A stretch of 64,000 bases of DNA. Origin: Flavisolibacter ginsenosidimutans (GTDB lineage Bacteria; Bacteroidota; Bacteroidia; Chitinophagales; Chitinophagaceae). Location of the stretch: NCBI RefSeq assembly GCF_007970805.1, contig NZ_CP042433.1, forward strand, positions 2,418,001 to 2,482,000, read 5' to 3'. Under the pieces are notes generated by a model. The model was not told the origin of the DNA and ran no database searches. It saw nothing but the letters and a program-made list of their open reading frames with translations. The translations under genes were made by a program, and so were the position numbers. Positions 1-8,425 of this stretch are shown piece after piece. How positions within the stretch are numbered: position 1 is the first letter of the stretch; each line of letters opens with the position of its first letter.

Positions 1-1166
1 TCGGGTGAATTCCGGTGCGGCGCTTGCATGCCCAACAAAGCCGCGCTGTCTGGATTGTTCCGCCCAATCATGTCGCCGTTCAACACTGCTACAATTGAAT
101 TTTTGTCAACCGTGGGATGACTTGCGTACCACCGCGAACCGAGCAAGCCTCTCTCCTCCGCGCCGTGCCATACAAACAAGGCCGAACGCCTGCCCGGTTG
201 TTGCCTGAACGCACGGGCAATGGCCAGCAAAGCCACGCTTACCGATGCGTTATCGTCCGCACCGTTGTAGATGGAATCGGTGCCGTAAGGCTGCCGCACG
301 CCGTCGTGGTCCTGGTGGCCGCTGAACAAAACGTATTCTTTTGAAAGCTGCGCATCGGTGCCTTTTATTTCGGCCACAATGTTTACCGAAGGATAATCAA
401 AACGCTCAACGGTGATGCTTGCGGTTAGCTGAGCGCCTTTTGCCTTTAACCAATCGGTTGCGCTTGCGTGAACCCAAAGCACCGGTGTTTTTGCTGTGGC
501 GACGGCATTGGGTCCGCCTTCAATATCGTATGTGCCGCGGGTAAGTGCGGGCAACACCGCAGGCCAGCTTTTCTCACCCATTTCGTCTGCAATAAAAATG
601 ATAGCCGCCGCGCCTTTTTGCAACAGGCTTGCGTACTTGCGCAACACATAACCGGGATAACGCCGCTCGGGCAGAGAAACATTTAAATTAATGCCGTCGG
701 GTGATGCAAGAATAACGACGGCCTTGCCTTTTACATCGGCATTTTCTGCCTCCGCGCTTGTTGTGTTGCCCAGGAAAAGCACCGGCGCTGAAACCGCGGC
801 CGGAGCCGTTTGCGCCACCAACACGTCGTTCCAAAGTGCAAGCTCGTGATCGTTGACCGCAATCTTGCTGGCGTTGCTCACACGGTTGCGCTTCATGGAA
901 AAAAACTGAAAGAACGTACCGTCATCACCGGCAGGTTTTAAGCCAAGTGCTTGCAGTTTATTCGCCCACCAAACCGAAACTTTTAATTCGTCGAGCGTGC
1001 CGGCTTCGCGGCCGCGAAAATGATCGGAAGCCATCTCGAAGATGTCGGTCTTTAAATCGGATTCTTTGATGGCGGATGTGAGCGGAGCTCTTGGTTTTGC
1101 GTTCTGACCGATGGCACCTTTTGCAAACAGACCTGCGAGTATAAAAACAAGAACAAACTTTTGCAT
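1..1166 (-). CDS. M28 family zinc peptidase (3' end outside window)
   Basis: A reading frame open from the ATG at 1166 to the window edge encodes a secreted protein with an N-terminal signal peptide ending near AIGQ. The middle part resembles a PA-type insert. Towards the window edge it carries the M28 aminopeptidase zinc site: a GHQDHDG motif, then NGADDNASVSV, then HGAEERGLLGS with the catalytic/metal Glu pair, then NGDMIGR. Known members are periplasmic or secreted co-catalytic zinc aminopeptidases that trim peptides. At least 388 codons are present and the C-terminus is missing because the window ends. A TATTTTTG promoter box lies 25 bases upstream. Substrate is unknown. Confidence 0.88.
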   Translation of the reverse strand, partial: MQKFVLVFILAGLFAKGAIGQNAKPRAPLTSAIKESDLKTDIFEMASDHFRGREAGTLDELKVSVWWANKLQALGLKPAGDDGTFFQFFSMKRNRVSNASKIAVNDHELALWNDVLVAQTAPAAVSAPVLFLGNTTSAEAENADVKGKAVVILASPDGINLNVSLPERRYPGYVLRKYASLLQKGAAAIIFIADEMGEKSWPAVLPALTRGTYDIEGGPNAVATAKTPVLWVHASATDWLKAKGAQLTASITVERFDYPSVNIVAEIKGTDAQLSKEYVLFSGHQDHDGVRQPYGTDSIYNGADDNASVSVALLAIARAFRQQPGRRSALFVWHGAEERGLLGSRWYASHPTVDKNSIVAVLNGDMIGRNNPDSAALLGMQAPHRNSP

Positions 1167-1191
1167 GTGTAGAAGTTTAAGCGGCGTGCAA

Positions 1192-1199
1192 CAAAAATA
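1192..1199 (-). promoter_or_regulatory. -7 promoter box for the M28 peptidase gene
   Basis: On the minus strand the sequence TATTTTTG matches the Bacteroidota -7 consensus TAnnTTTG exactly and lies 25 bases before the ATG at 1166. No convincing -33 TTTG at the usual distance was found, so the call rests on the -7 box and its position. Confidence 0.5.
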
Positions 1200-1341
1200 G
1201 GTGCGGGAAGCAGAGTAAACGTTTGCAAGGCCGTGCTGGGAAATGAAAGCAATATTTTATTAAATGGGAGAATCGTTGCAGGCGCAGACACACAACCATT
1301 CTTCTTCAACCAAAACTTTTTCATGTACGCTGTTATTTTAA

Positions 1342-2022
1342 ACGCTTTCGGAAAACACCTTGCACAGCCGCATCAATGCCATCAAATTCTATTTTGAGCA
1401 GGTGTTGGGGCGGGAAAAGTTTTTTTGGGAGATACCGCGGCCGAAGAAGCATTTGCAAATTCCGAAAGTGCTAAGTGAGGCTGAGTTGCGAAAACTGTTT
1501 GCGGCGCTCCAAAACAATAAGCACAAGGCAATTTTATTTACTGCTTACAGCGCCGGACTACGGGTAAGCGAAGTCGTCGGGTTGCAGATCAAACATATTG
1601 ACAGCAACCGCATGCAAATTTTTGTAGAAAAGTCAAAAGGAAAGAAAGACCGTGTTGTGATGTTAAGCCCCTTGCTTCTTGATGTTTTGCGGGCTTACCT
1701 GAAAGAGTGCGTCCCGCGTCCGTCCACCTTTCTTTTTGAAGGTTACACCGCAAACACGCCTTATAGCGCAAAGAGTGCCCAGCGGATATTTCAGATGGCG
1801 AGACAAAGGGCAGGGATTAATAAGGCCGTCAGCTTTCACAGTTTGCGCCACAGTTTTGCCACGCATTTGCTGGAGAAGGGCGTGGCCATTCATTTCATTC
1901 AGGATTTATTGGGTCATTTCAGCATTAAAACAACCGCTCGGTATTTGCACGTAACGAAAGAGAAGCTGGTGAATATCCTCAGTCCTTTGGATGATTTGTG
2001 GAAAGACCAGCGTGAAATTTAG
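1342..2022 (+). pseudogene. N-terminally truncated tyrosine recombinase (site-specific integrase)
   Basis: The product from the TTG at 1360 is 220 residues and covers the end of the SAM-like core-binding domain plus the whole catalytic domain. All catalytic positions are visible: R68 (AGLRVSE), Lys in KSKGKKDR, H160 and R163 (HSLRHSF), H186 (LGHFS) and Y195 (ARYLHV). Chromosomal Bacteroidota relatives are about 350-400 residues, so roughly the first 150 are missing. The frame stays family-like back to 1342 (reading LSENT before the TTG) and then meets a stop at 1339-1341, which suggests decay rather than a short native gene. It has no IntI-like signature that I can see. It sits just upstream of an attC-like gene cassette. 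A short active product from the TTG cannot be excluded. Confidence 0.75.
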
Positions 2023-2026
2023 TTTC

Positions 2027-2145
2027 ATTGCCGACATTTCGCGGGTTGTATTGCCGACATTGGGTTTTCGCGGTTGCCTTTTGCTTCCCGTTGATTTTGA
2101 AGGACTTAATTTTTTGGAAGAAAGGAAGATGTCGGCTAATATTGT
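2027..2145 (+). repeat. attC-like hairpin upstream of lipoprotein cassette
   Basis: ATTGCCGACATT occurs twice, at 2027 and 2050, as a 23-base direct repeat. The complementary ATGTCGGCTAAT lies at about 2130-2141. Pairing ATT-GCCGACAT with ATGTCGGC-T-AAT gives 11 pairs and one extrahelical base, across a loop of about 70 bases. A foldable imperfect palindrome with an unpaired base and a TAAT/GTTA-like end is the architecture of integron attC sites. The assignment is structural inference, not a database match. Confidence 0.4.
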
Positions 2146-2160
2146 GTTGGTGGTAATGCT

Positions 2161-2811
2161 ATGACAACATTCCATTCTATCATTTTGACAATTTTCTTTT
2201 CTGCTTCTTTAATAAGTTGTGGGCAGACTAATAATGGCAAATCATTTCGAACGATGACACAGAAGAATTATTTCGATAGCAGTAATCAAGTTTTCATCAA
2301 ACTGTATAAAAAGCACGACTCAACCTATCTATACTGGGAAACATGGAATGTGGATGATAAAAATGCTACAGTACATTTGGGACAACTTGGTAGTTTAGGT
2401 GAGCAAGAAAATGTTGGTGCTGCATCATATTCGGAATTTAAAGACAAAATAAATTCTTTGATTGCTGACAAACTAAATGAAGGATATGCCGAAATCCCTT
2501 TGGAAAAACAATTTACAGTTGCGGTCACCTTTAAACTTAAAACATGGGGCACAACAGAAGATCTTGATAGACGTGAACAAGTACGAAACATCTTGACGGA
2601 GCATCTTGGCTGGACTGGAAACGGACGCTGCGACGATGGCGATATTGGCAGCGGAGAAATGACACTTTACGCAGACGTGGTTGACCCATTCGTTGCGGTA
2701 AAGACAATTCCAAAAGAATTTAAAGCCAAAAAGGTGACAGAAGAATATTATTTTACAATTATGCAGGGTGACACGACAATAGCTGAAAAAATTATCCCTT
2801 CTAAAGAATAA
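2161..2811 (+). CDS. lipoprotein with WGR-like domain (cassette gene)
   Basis: The 216-residue product begins with a lipoprotein signal (hydrophobic stretch, lipobox ISCG at residues 17-20). Residues about 45-115 (YLYWETWNVDD, VHLGQLGSLGEQ, then a helix ending KLNEGYAEIP) follow the pattern of a WGR domain, a fold better known from PARPs and some bacterial DNA-associated proteins. The C-terminal half, with GWTGNGRCDDGDIGSGEM, is not a family I recognise. Base composition is more AT-rich than the neighbours. The gene is set between the inverted pair GTTGGTGGTAATGCT (2146-2160) and AGCACTACCACCAAC (2810-2824), and between two larger hairpins, so it looks acquired. Function unknown. Confidence 0.75.
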   Translation: MTTFHSIILTIFFSASLISCGQTNNGKSFRTMTQKNYFDSSNQVFIKLYKKHDSTYLYWETWNVDDKNATVHLGQLGSLGEQENVGAASYSEFKDKINSLIADKLNEGYAEIPLEKQFTVAVTFKLKTWGTTEDLDRREQVRNILTEHLGWTGNGRCDDGDIGSGEMTLYADVVDPFVAVKTIPKEFKAKKVTEEYYFTIMQGDTTIAEKIIPSKE

Positions 2812-3013
2812 GCACTACCACCAACATTGCATTGGCGCATACGGCGGGGCGATGTGCAAGTAATCAGCTATAAATCGCTTATCATCACCTGTCCGGTCAG
2901 ACCGAATTCTAATAAGCATTTGAATAAAATTTTTACATTAGTTCTTTAATAAGCATCGGTTGTGGGCAAACGAATAAAAAATTCCGCCACATCGCCAATG
3001 CTTCAACGTTAGC
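2810..3013 (+). repeat. attC-like hairpin downstream of lipoprotein cassette
   Basis: The left arm (2823-2856, AACATTGCATTGGCG then GCGATGTG) pairs with the right arm (2988-3013, CACATCGCCAATGC then TTCAACGTTAGC). GCATTGGCG and CGCCAATGC match fully. Next to them AACATTG-CATTGGCG faces AACGTTGAAGCATTGGCG in the reverse complement, leaving two extrahelical bases. A 131-base spacer separates the arms, and the site ends in AACGTTAGC, close to the integron GTTRRRY core. This is the strongest attC-like fold of locus 1. No integron integrase is present in the window. Confidence 0.45.
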
Positions 3014-3102
3014 TTCACCTCCAATCAAAAATCTTTTTAGCTGCTTAAAGTACTCAAGTAACAGTCCTTTCGTGTCGCGACCAATTCAATACGTCAAAAC
3101 CA

Positions 3103-6100
3103 TTAGCCCAACGGCAACTGCAGCAAAAACATGCTGCGGCTTTTGTGCAATTGCACATCGAGTTTTGCCCGCAAAGCCTGTATGCGCACTTCCATGTCGT
3201 GGCGCTGCAAAAGGTTGTTGAGCTGCTGCATGTCGCAGCCTTCGTTGGCAAATTCAATGGAGAAAAAAAGTTTGTTCCGCTCGGCCGTGAGGTGCACAAT
3301 GCAATGCGGCGTACCGGCTTCCACCAAACTGCGCAAGCCTTCTTTAAACAACAAAAACGCTTCGTGCCGCAGTTTCATGTTCAGCTCCAGCTTTTCTACT
3401 TTTTTGTCAATGAGCAATTCAATCAACGTGCCGTGACGCTGCATCAGCGCATCGGCAAATTCGCGGATGCGGCTCACGGTTTTTTTCATCGAATCGTTCT
3501 CGGGATCGAGGCTCCACAGCATGTCGTCAAGCGCAATGATCATGTTGTGGCTTTTGGTGTGAATCTGTTCCAGGTATTCCTTTGCTTTTTGCGGTTCGCG
3601 GTCGGATTTGAGGCGGGCAATCTCACTTAAAATATTGATGTTGTTGAGTGCCGTGTTTACCTCTTCGTGCAGGTTGGCCGCGATGTCGGTCCGCACTTTC
3701 TGCATGCTTTCTTTTCGCTTGCTGCGCTGTCGGTCGAGCCACCAAAGCTCAATGACGAAAGCAAGGGCCACCAGGGTATAAAACCACCAGGTTTGGTACC
3801 AGGGCGGCTTCACCTGAATGCGCAATTCGGTTACGCCTGCCGGCTGGCCGTCGGGTTTGTAAGCACGCAGCAGCAAACGGTAATGTCCCGGCGGCAGGTA
3901 CGGATAAGTCACCTTGTTGTCGGCATCGGCAAAGCGCCAGTCGTTGTCAATGTTTTCCATTTTGTATTGAATGGGATACAGGGCGTTGTATTGCAAGGAC
4001 GAAAACTCAACGGCCAGGGCGTTGTTCTTTGCGGTGAGCAAAAGTTGTTTCAATTGCAGCACCGAATCTACCGGAAGTTCCTGCGGGCCGACTTGCAAAG
4101 AAGTGATTCGAATGGAAGGGGCGGCAGCCATGGCCCCGGCCACTTTCGGGTCAAAAGCAACAAAGGAATTGTTGGTGCCGAACAACAAGCGTCCGTCGCG
4201 CAGGCGATAGGAAGAACCCAAAACAAATTGGTCGTTCAAAATTCCGTCCTGCCGGTTAAACACCATTGCCGTTTTGTTGGTAGGATGAATGCGGTAAAGC
4301 GCACCGGTCGTGCTTATCCAAATGAAGCCGTCGTCGTCTTTTTCCATCGCCGAAATTGTGCCCGCCACGCTGCCGGTAATTCTTCGCACCCGAAGCGTGG
4401 CCGTGTTGCGGTTGTAACTGTACAAGCGGCTGTCGTCGGCCACAAAAACAAGGCTGTCGTTGTATTCCAACAAACAGGTAACGCTGCAGCCCGGCGCGGC
4501 ATCGTTGCCGTTAATGCCAACGTAGTAATGGTGCAAGAGTCTTGCGCTGGCCGCATCGTACACGTACAATCCTTTGTCGCTTGTGCCCACCCATACCAGG
4601 CCTTTGCTGTCGGCCATAAGCTTGTTGATCAAACTCGTGCCCACTTCGCCAACGCGAACCACAGAGTCCTTGCCCTCACGCTTGGGCTGCACGCACCGAA
4701 AGAGACCGAAGTTGTGCGTACCCAACCACAGCGTGCCGGTTTTGTCCTCGGCAATTTGCCGTACGGTGCGTTTTTCCATCACGGGTGGATCGTAGAAGCG
4801 GGCCGTTTGCGCCTGTTGATTGTATTGCCAAAAGCCCGGTTGGGCGCCCATCCATATTGAGTTGCTGTCGCCCGATGCGCACATGCTCCAGGCATAGGCA
4901 TTGGCCAGCAGGAAAGGCATTTTTGCGGGGAGCGGAAGAGGCTTTAGGTCTTTTGTGTATTGAAACATGGCGTCTTCCCAGGTGCCTGATAAAACGCTGC
5001 CGTTTTTCAGTTGGATAAACGACATGACCGCACCGGTTCCGGTTTGGGCTTTTACAAAACGGCGCGGGTGCAGCACGTTGGTAAAGATTTGGGTGGACGG
5101 ATTGAAGCGGTACAAGCCGTTGTTGTTGGTGCCGGCCCAAAGGTTTTTATCGCGGTCTTCGAACAACGCGGACAAGCCTTCGTATTTAATGCCGCTCTCG
5201 TCGCTTCCGCTGGGCTTGACAACGACGAAATCATTCACCTGTTCGTCAAAATAAGCCAGCGCATTGAGGCCCTTTATCCAGATGCGGCCGTCGCTTTGCT
5301 CCACAAATCCGTTTAATTCGTGGTAGGTGGGAATGCGTCCCCAAAAGTTTGAAATCTTTAGCGGCTCCGTTGGACGTTGCAGATTATACTGAACGTAAAG
5401 CGGGATGCCGGGCCCCCAGGTTACCGCCCACAAATGATTTTTCTTATCGAATAGCGGATGAAAAAAAATCATTTGCGTTCCCCAAAGTTCAATCGCGGGT
5501 TCGTGTTCTACGTTGTGCCCGTAATAACTTAAGTTACCTGTTTGACGGTTGTAAATGGCGATGCCGCCGCTTTGCAGACCAAGCCAATATTTTTGTGTTC
5601 CTGGCTGCTGTACCAAAGCAGTAACGCCCCAGGTTTTGGGCAGCGGAATAAAATTGGCTTCTTGCGAAAACTCGTTTTTCTTTTCATCGTATGCCAACAG
5701 CTCGCTGCCCAAGGTTAAAAGAAACAAATGCCCGTTCTCATCGGGTACAAACATGGTTTCGTTCGACAACATTTTTTCCGGATGCGCTGCGCGAACGGGT
5801 ATCTGCCTGTATGTAAACCGGCTTTTGTCGAACTGAAAAAATTCAGCCTTGCCGGTGGCGCCCCACAGCACATCGTTCTTGTCAATAAACAAGCGTTGAA
5901 TGACGTTAGAAGGGAGGCTGTTGGCGTTGCCCTCTTCGTGCCGGAAGGTGCGAAACCGCACGCCGTCGAACCGTTGCAGGCCGTTGCTGGTGGCAATCCA
6001 CAAAAAGCCTTCGCGGTCTTGCTGCACCTTGTACAATTCGTTTGCGGCCAGTCCGTCTTTCGTTGAGTAATGTGTAAACACAAACGAAGAAGCGGATTGT

Positions 6101-6216
6101 GCGCTTCCTTTCAACCCAACACAAAGCAGCAAAAGAAAAAAGCAAACACGGTACAAGAAATAAATTTTAGGTCTTTCAAAAATAATTGTTTCGGTGTCGC
6201 CGCCTGCACAATTCAT
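3103..6216 (-). CDS. two-component propeller sensor kinase with degenerate ATPase domain
   Basis: The 1037-residue protein has a signal anchor (residues about 18-38), then an extracytoplasmic beta-propeller of many short repeats (GLxRFDGVRFRTFRHEEG, LWAGTNNNGLYRFNP, WLGTHNFGLFR, VWVGTSDKGLYVYD). A Y_Y_Y domain (YPYLPPGHYRLLLRAYKPDG) and a transmembrane helix at about 809-827 follow. The cytoplasmic part has a HisKA_3-like dimerisation helix with the candidate phospho-His H850 in NLHEEVNTAL. The ATPase domain is degenerate: the N-box region (949-968) lacks the usual Asn and the G-box reads FANEGCD instead of DxGxG. Relatives sense extracellular glycans or other ligands. No response regulator is adjacent, so this may act as a scaffold or inactive partner. 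Confidence 0.82.
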   Translation of the reverse strand: MNCAGGDTETIIFERPKIYFLYRVCFFLLLLCVGLKGSAQSASSFVFTHYSTKDGLAANELYKVQQDREGFLWIATSNGLQRFDGVRFRTFRHEEGNANSLPSNVIQRLFIDKNDVLWGATGKAEFFQFDKSRFTYRQIPVRAAHPEKMLSNETMFVPDENGHLFLLTLGSELLAYDEKKNEFSQEANFIPLPKTWGVTALVQQPGTQKYWLGLQSGGIAIYNRQTGNLSYYGHNVEHEPAIELWGTQMIFFHPLFDKKNHLWAVTWGPGIPLYVQYNLQRPTEPLKISNFWGRIPTYHELNGFVEQSDGRIWIKGLNALAYFDEQVNDFVVVKPSGSDESGIKYEGLSALFEDRDKNLWAGTNNNGLYRFNPSTQIFTNVLHPRRFVKAQTGTGAVMSFIQLKNGSVLSGTWEDAMFQYTKDLKPLPLPAKMPFLLANAYAWSMCASGDSNSIWMGAQPGFWQYNQQAQTARFYDPPVMEKRTVRQIAEDKTGTLWLGTHNFGLFRCVQPKREGKDSVVRVGEVGTSLINKLMADSKGLVWVGTSDKGLYVYDAASARLLHHYYVGINGNDAAPGCSVTCLLEYNDSLVFVADDSRLYSYNRNTATLRVRRITGSVAGTISAMEKDDDGFIWISTTGALYRIHPTNKTAMVFNRQDGILNDQFVLGSSYRLRDGRLLFGTNNSFVAFDPKVAGAMAAAPSIRITSLQVGPQELPVDSVLQLKQLLLTAKNNALAVEFSSLQYNALYPIQYKMENIDNDWRFADADNKVTYPYLPPGHYRLLLRAYKPDGQPAGVTELRIQVKPPWYQTWWFYTLVALAFVIELWWLDRQRSKRKESMQKVRTDIAANLHEEVNTALNNINILSEIARLKSDREPQKAKEYLEQIHTKSHNMIIALDDMLWSLDPENDSMKKTVSRIREFADALMQRHGTLIELLIDKKVEKLELNMKLRHEAFLLFKEGLRSLVEAGTPHCIVHLTAERNKLFFSIEFANEGCDMQQLNNLLQRHDMEVRIQALRAKLDVQLHKSRSMFLLQLPLG

Positions 6217-6451
6217 CCGGCGAAAACAACAGTTGATGCAGCCCTTTCAACAACCGGTTTTCAGCCGTGCGAAGTTGATTGCAAAAGGAGAAGAACAACA
6301 GACCGTTGCGAAGTAAAAAAGTTGATAACGCATTCCGAAACCCTGGGGCTTCAATTCATCCGTCTTTCCTTCCGTTTCATTTCAAGCGTCATTTTCTTCG
6401 GCTTTGCGGGGAGCCATCTTTGAGTCATCAAAACCAAAATCAGAAACCGAT

Positions 6452-7237
6452 ATGAAAAAAATTTTCCTCTTTGCCGCAGTTTCTTTAGCCGCTTTTAGTT
6501 CCTGCAAAAAAGACCACGAAAACAAACCTGCTGAAAAAATTTTTAAAGGCGATGCGCAAACTTTTCAGCACGGAAAAGCCTGGACCTGGTACGAAGCTGA
6601 CGACAACAACAATCCCGTAAGAATTGCCATTGCAATGGACGATGCATCAATGGCAAGTTTGGATACGCTTACACCCGGCGCTCCCGGCCATCACCACGAA
6701 AATTCTTTGTCGTTAAAACTTCATCCCAAAGCCACCGGCGGCACACCGTTCACACACGTTCTACTGGATTGGAATCCTGCCGGCCACGAACCCGCCGGCG
6801 TTTACGACAAGCCGCATTTTGATTTTCATTTTTACATTCAACCCGAAGCAGAAAGGATTGCCATTCCGACCTACGACCTGGCGCAAGCTAAATTTGACAA
6901 TGCGCCGGCACAAGGTTACATGCCGCCAACGTATATCAATCCCGGCGGCGGCGTTCCGCAAATGGGTGCGCATTGGCTTGACGTAACCACACCGGAAGTA
7001 AACGGCCAGCCTTTTACGCAAACTTTTCTAATGGGTTCGTACGACGGTAAAGTAACGTTTTGGGAACCGATGATTACACGAAAGTTCGTAGAAGCCAATC
7101 CCTCTTTTGAAAGAGCCATTCCACAACCCACGAAATACCAAAAGGCCGGCTGGTATCCTACCAAAATGCGCATTGCAAAACAGGACGGCACCACCAACAT
7201 TATTCTCGAAGGATTTGTTCAACGGCAAGCATCTTAA
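6452..7237 (+). CDS. lipoprotein, TTHB210/DUF5602-like (tentative)
   Basis: The ATG at 6452 starts a lipoprotein signal (MKKIFLFAAVSLAAFSSCKK, lipobox SSC). An in-frame upstream start at 6404 would place about 16 polar residues before the signal and is unlikely. The mature 245 residues are rich in His and Pro, with HHHENSLSLKLHP, LDWNPAGHEPAGVYDKPHFDFHFY and PQMGAHWLDV. The clustered His/Asp/Glu suggest a metal site in a cupin- or lipocalin-like fold. I associate the pattern with proteins annotated as DUF5602, but this is from memory. Likely anchored in the outer or inner membrane. Role unknown. Confidence 0.7.
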   Translation: MKKIFLFAAVSLAAFSSCKKDHENKPAEKIFKGDAQTFQHGKAWTWYEADDNNNPVRIAIAMDDASMASLDTLTPGAPGHHHENSLSLKLHPKATGGTPFTHVLLDWNPAGHEPAGVYDKPHFDFHFYIQPEAERIAIPTYDLAQAKFDNAPAQGYMPPTYINPGGGVPQMGAHWLDVTTPEVNGQPFTQTFLMGSYDGKVTFWEPMITRKFVEANPSFERAIPQPTKYQKAGWYPTKMRIAKQDGTTNIILEGFVQRQAS

Positions 7238-7268
7238 AGACTAAAAACAGAGGTCAAAATCTGAAACC

Positions 7269-7480
7269 CCGGTCCCGTAAGACCGGAATGAAACAAAAAT
7301 CGCCAGCCCCGTAAGGCTGAACCCGAAACCAAAACCCTGCTCCATCTCTGGCCCCGTAAGGCCTTTGATGAAATTACCCTACCAACTGCGAGAATCAAAG
7401 ACAAACCCCGTAAGGTTTGCATCAATCAAAACCACACCCTGCGAATTTGCAAAGCAAGCCCCGTAAGGCTTGCTTTTTTT
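7269..7480 (+). repeat. array of five covarying hairpins with constant CCGTAA loop
   Basis: Five short hairpins share the exact six-base loop CCGTAA but have different, compensated stems: CCGGTC/GACCGG (7269-7286), CAGCC/GGCTG (7304-7319), GGCC/GGCC (7350-7363), CAAACC/GGTTTG (7402-7419) and GCAAGCC/GGCTTGC (7454-7473). Start-to-start spacing is 35-52 bases. The last is followed by seven T and can act as a terminator. Stem covariation around a fixed loop means the fold, not the sequence, is maintained. The array fills the whole gap between the lipoprotein gene and thyA. Confidence 0.8.
7454..7480 (+). terminator. rho-independent terminator (last hairpin of array)
   Basis: GCAAGCC-CCGTAA-GGCTTGC is a 7-bp stem directly followed by TTTTTTT. 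It would end transcripts coming from the 6452-7237 gene before the thyA promoter. Confidence 0.65.
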
Positions 7481-7521
7481 ATTGAAATTTTCCGTACAGG
7501 TTTTGTGCGCCGGCAACGCAG

Positions 7522-7554
7522 TTTTGTTCAGGCGGCGAGCTTTGTCTAATTTTC
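7522..7554 (+). promoter_or_regulatory. promoter of thyA
   Basis: TTTTG at 7522-7526, a 20-base spacer and TAATTTTC at 7547-7554 approximate the Bacteroidota -33/-7 pair (TTTG, TAnnTTTG). The box ends 39 bases before the thyA ATG. Confidence 0.45.
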
Positions 7555-7593
7555 CCGCCGATCCGGCCCATCACAAAAATTCCGGTTCAGACA

Positions 7594-8388
7594 ATGCAAC
7601 AGTACTTACAACTTCTTCAACATATTTTGGACAACGGCGTGCAAAAGAGCGACCGTACCGGCACGGGCACCATCAGCACGTTTGGTTATCAAATGCGCTT
7701 TGATTTAAGCCGGGGCTTCCCGCTTGTCACCACAAAAAAGGTTCACCTCAAAAGCATTATTTACGAACTGCTCTGGTTTTTAAAAGGTGAAACCAACATT
7801 GCTTATCTAAAAGAACACGGCGTAAGCATTTGGAACGAATGGGCCGATGCAAATGGAGAATTAGGACCTGTGTACGGCAAGCAATGGCGAAGCTGGGAAG
7901 GCGCAAACGGCGAAACAACTGACCAGATAAGCGACGTGATTAGCCAAATAAAAAAGAACCCCGACAGCCGGCGTTTGATTGTAAACGCCTGGAACGTGGC
8001 CGATTTGCCGAAGATGGCACTCATGCCCTGTCACACCATGTTTCAGTTTTATGTAGCGAACAACAAACTCAGTTGCCAATTGTATCAACGCAGCGCCGAT
8101 GTGTTTTTGGGCGTACCGTTTAACATTGCGTCGTATGCTTTGCTGACGATGATGATGGCGCAGGTGTGCGATTTGGAAGCCGGTGATTTCATTCACACCT
8201 TTGGCGACGTGCACATTTACAACAATCATTTGGAACAGGTCCATACGCAGTTAAGCCGCACGCCTTTCCCTTTGCCAACCATGAAGCTAAATCCGAACGT
8301 GAAGAATATTTTTGATTTCAACTACGAAGATTTTACGCTGGAGAATTATGTTTCGCATCCCGCCATTAAAGCACCTGTTGCGGTATAA
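7594..8388 (+). CDS. thyA: thymidylate synthase ThyA
   Basis: The 264-residue length is that of the E. coli-type enzyme. The catalytic cysteine is C146 in [11 protein letters not shown]. The phosphate-binding RR pair is in [12 protein letters not shown], the folate/dUMP region reads [18 protein letters not shown], and GDVHIYNNH completes the dUMP site. It methylates dUMP to dTMP with methylenetetrahydrofolate, giving dihydrofolate, which the folA product 440 bases downstream recycles. The two genes form the usual thyA-folA pair but are separated here by a four-helix-bundle gene. Cytosolic. Confidence 0.98.
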   Translation: MQQYLQLLQHILDNGVQKSDRTGTGTISTFGYQMRFDLSRGFPLVTTKKVHLKSIIYELLWFLKGETNIAYLKEHGVSIWNEWADANGELGPVYGKQWRSWEGANGETTDQISDVISQIKKNPDSRRLIVNAWNVADLPKMALMPCHTMFQFYVANNKLSCQLYQRSADVFLGVPFNIASYALLTMMMAQVCDLEAGDFIHTFGDVHIYNNHLEQVHTQLSRTPFPLPTMKLNPNVKNIFDFNYEDFTLENYVSHPAIKAPVAV

Positions 8389-8425
8389 AAATGTAAAACG
8401 CAGAATGTAAAATCTAAAATGTAAA
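8389..8425 (+). repeat. left arm of AT-rich inverted repeat around four-helix-bundle gene
   Basis: The spacer reads as repeats of the word (T)AAAATGTA, including GCAGAATGTAAAATCTAAAA. The right-hand spacer (8792-8826) has, in reverse complement, GTAGAATGTAAAATCTAAAA, so 19 of 20 bases match. The arms enclose exactly one gene. Confidence 0.7.

Noticed and set aside
1342..3013. A complete integron with its own integrase
   Set aside because: The nearby recombinase is truncated and shows no IntI-specific insert that I can see; there is no promoter-array arrangement. Only cassette-like hairpins are supported.
3667..4860. 397-codon plus-strand open frame
   Set aside because: It lies wholly inside the sensor kinase gene on the other strand, shows no domain, and mirrors that gene's codon use.
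7269..7473. CRISPR-like array
   Set aside because: The repeated unit is a six-base loop with variable stems, not identical 24-40 base repeats with unique spacers, and no cas genes are present.
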